Assembly: GCF_000725495.1 (NCBI RefSeq)
Contig: NZ_KL647042.1
Coordinates: 124,001-188,000, forward strand
Length of the DNA stretch: 64,000 nt
Source: Streptomyces aureus
GTDB taxonomy: Bacteria > Actinomycetota > Actinomycetes > Streptomycetales > Streptomycetaceae
Direction of reading: 5' to 3'
Positions within the stretch are counted from its first letter, which is position 1; the number at the start of each line of letters is the position of its first letter. The notes beneath the pieces are model-generated. The model was not told the origin of the DNA. It ran no database searches and saw nothing but the letters and a program-made list of their open reading frames with translations. Shown one piece after another: positions 62,753 to 64,000 of the stretch. The translations under genes and the position numbers were made by a program.

Positions 62753-63985
62753 ATGACAAAAGTATGTCCAGGGTCCATGATCCATCGCATGCAGCCAGAG
62801 CCCCTGCCCCTCGAAGGCATCACCGTCGTCGCCGTCGAGCAAGCCGTCGCCGCGCCCTTCGCGACCCGGCAGCTCGCCGATCTCGGCGCCCGGGTCGTCA
62901 AGGTCGAGCGGATCGACGGCGGCGACTTCGCCCGCGGGTACGACACCACGGCCAAGGGGCTGGCCTCGCATTTCGTGTGGTGCAACCGGGGCAAGGAGTC
63001 CGTCGCGGTCGATCTGAAGGACCCCCGCGGGCTCGACGTCGTCCGCCGGCTCGTCGCGGAGGCGGACGTCTTCGTGCAGAACCTCGCCCAGGGGGCCGCG
63101 GCCCGGCTGGGCCTGGACGCGGCGACCCTGTGCGCCGAGCATCCCCGGCTGATCGCCGTGGACGTCTCCGGCTACGGGCCGTCCGGCCCCTACGCCGGCA
63201 AACGCGCCTACGACATGCTCGTGCAGTGCGAGGCGGGGCTCGTGTCGGTGACCGGGACGCCCAAGAGGCCGGTGAAGGCGGGCATCCCGGCCGCGGACAT
63301 CGCGGCGGCCATGTACGCGTTCTCGGGGGTCCTCGCGGCGCTGGTGCGGCGCGGCACGACCGGACGCGGGGGTCCGGTCGAGGTGTCGATGCTGGACGCG
63401 CTCGCGGAGTGGATGGGTCATCCGCTGCACCACGCGATGCACGGCGGGACCCCGCCGGCCCGCACGGGACTCGCCCACAGCGTCATCGTGCCCTACGACG
63501 TCTATTCGACGGCTGACGGCGGTCAGGTGCTGTTGTCGGTGCAGAACGACCGGGAGTGGCGGCGCCTGGCCCAACAGGTGCTGGAGCGGCCCGAGATGGC
63601 GGACGACCCGGACTTCGCCACGAACGCCGCGCGGGTGGCCGGCCGGGAGCGGGTGGACGCCGCCGTGGCCGGGGCGCTGGGCGCGCTGGGCGCCGACGAG
63701 GCGGTGGCCCGGCTGGAGGCCGCGGGCATCGCCTGCGCGCGGCTGCGGGACGTCATGGAGGTGGCGGAGCATCCGCAGCTCGCGGCCAGAAACCGATGGC
63801 GGGAGGTGGGATCGCCGGCCGGACCGCTGCGGGCGCTGCTGCCTCCGATCACGCTGCCGGGCGGGCAGGAGGCACGCATGGGATCCGTCCCACGGCTCGG
63901 TGAGCACACAGGGGTGGTGTTGCGGGCGCTGGGCATGACGGACGCGGACGTCGCCGAACTCCGGCGGGACGGGGTGGTGCGCTGA
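62753..63985 (+). CDS. CaiB/BaiF family CoA-transferase
   Basis: Up to 410 residues. Starts at ATG 62753 (GGAAA upstream), 62777 and 62789 are all in frame. Homologues usually begin a few residues before LPLEGITVVAVEQAVAAPFA, so 62789 may be the real start. Class III CoA-transferase features: LADLGARVVKVERIDGGDFA, VAVDLKDPRG, the catalytic Asp in KRAYDMLVQCEAG, and GLVSVTGTPKRPVKAGIP. It moves CoA between carboxylic acids. Context does not name the substrate. Confidence 0.9.
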   Translation: MTKVCPGSMIHRMQPEPLPLEGITVVAVEQAVAAPFATRQLADLGARVVKVERIDGGDFARGYDTTAKGLASHFVWCNRGKESVAVDLKDPRGLDVVRRLVAEADVFVQNLAQGAAARLGLDAATLCAEHPRLIAVDVSGYGPSGPYAGKRAYDMLVQCEAGLVSVTGTPKRPVKAGIPAADIAAAMYAFSGVLAALVRRGTTGRGGPVEVSMLDALAEWMGHPLHHAMHGGTPPARTGLAHSVIVPYDVYSTADGGQVLLSVQNDREWRRLAQQVLERPEMADDPDFATNAARVAGRERVDAAVAGALGALGADEAVARLEAAGIACARLRDVMEVAEHPQLAARNRWREVGSPAGPLRALLPPITLPGGQEARMGSVPRLGEHTGVVLRALGMTDADVAELRRDGVVR

Positions 63986-64000
63986 GCCTCAGGGCTCGGC

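Overview
The window looks like chromosomal DNA of a Streptomyces. GC is very high, third codon positions are almost all G or C, GTG starts are frequent, and Streptomyces hallmarks are present: two chaplin genes, an F420-type oxidoreductase, a SoxR with a [2Fe-2S] cluster motif, and a secreted xylanase/acetylxylan esterase pair. From memory, the gene order (M20 peptidase, chaplins, gluconate genes, SoxR, hmgA) resembles the S. coelicolor chromosome around SCO1665-SCO1715, so most of it is probably core genome. No integrase, transposase, CRISPR array or rRNA was found. One tRNA (Leu, GAG) is present.

Layout. 0-5.2 kb: the start of an LLM oxidoreductase (cut by the window edge), an aldo/keto reductase coupled to a RecD2-like protein with decayed ATPase motifs, and two small conserved hypotheticals. 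5.3-8.3 kb: a long cell-wall-anchored chaplin with a collagen-like spacer, a short ChpH-type chaplin, and an M20 peptidase. 8.5-16.6 kb: tRNA-Leu followed by a block that looks accessory: GH11 xylanase and CE4 acetylxylan esterase sharing near-identical C-terminal binding modules, a 1291-residue Pls/PosA-type (epsilon-poly-lysine-synthetase-like) NRPS whose A-domain code reads as lysine-like, and an M1 metallopeptidase. 16.6-20 kb: a YchJ-like protein and the gluconate set gntR / gntK-gntP. 20-24.5 kb: a cytochrome b and YedY-like molybdenum oxidoreductase pair, an APC permease and a TPR-like protein. 24.7-29.1 kb: a flavoprotein dehydrogenase, a DMT-type transporter, a Nudix hydrolase and two DUF202 membrane proteins.

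29.2-34.8 kb is an acyl-CoA cluster: an ACAD11-like kinase-fold protein and an acyl-CoA dehydrogenase on one strand, a TetR regulator, an acyl-CoA ligase and an SDR on the other, with a shared operator-like half-site before both outer promoters. 35-42.7 kb: a NamZ-type muramidase, an alpha/beta hydrolase, a secreted penicillin acylase, a zinc-ribbon protein and an Rnl5-type RNA ligase. 42.7-51 kb: SoxR, MaoC dehydratase, TetR, YiaA-like protein, acyl-CoA dehydrogenase, a second TetR, an EamA transporter, then alcohol and aldehyde dehydrogenases. Two more shared operator-like palindromes link these regulators to likely targets.

51-64 kb: an orphan MalK-type ATPase; a class F sortase with its probable surface-protein partner, followed by about 1 kb of degenerate repeats that include copies of the sortase 3' end; a formate-dehydrogenase-like molybdoenzyme with its TetR; a lipoprotein; homogentisate dioxygenase; a GntR/UTRA regulator; a free-standing Type ISP restriction-enzyme C-terminal domain; and a CaiB-type CoA-transferase. 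Many convergent gene pairs are separated by strong GC-rich hairpins, listed individually. No complete new defence or mobile system is evident. The most unusual items are the ATPase-dead RecD2 relative, the lysine-code Pls-like synthetase in the tRNA-adjacent block, the sortase locus with its missing arginine and repeated 3' end, the RNA ligase, and the free-standing ISP domain.
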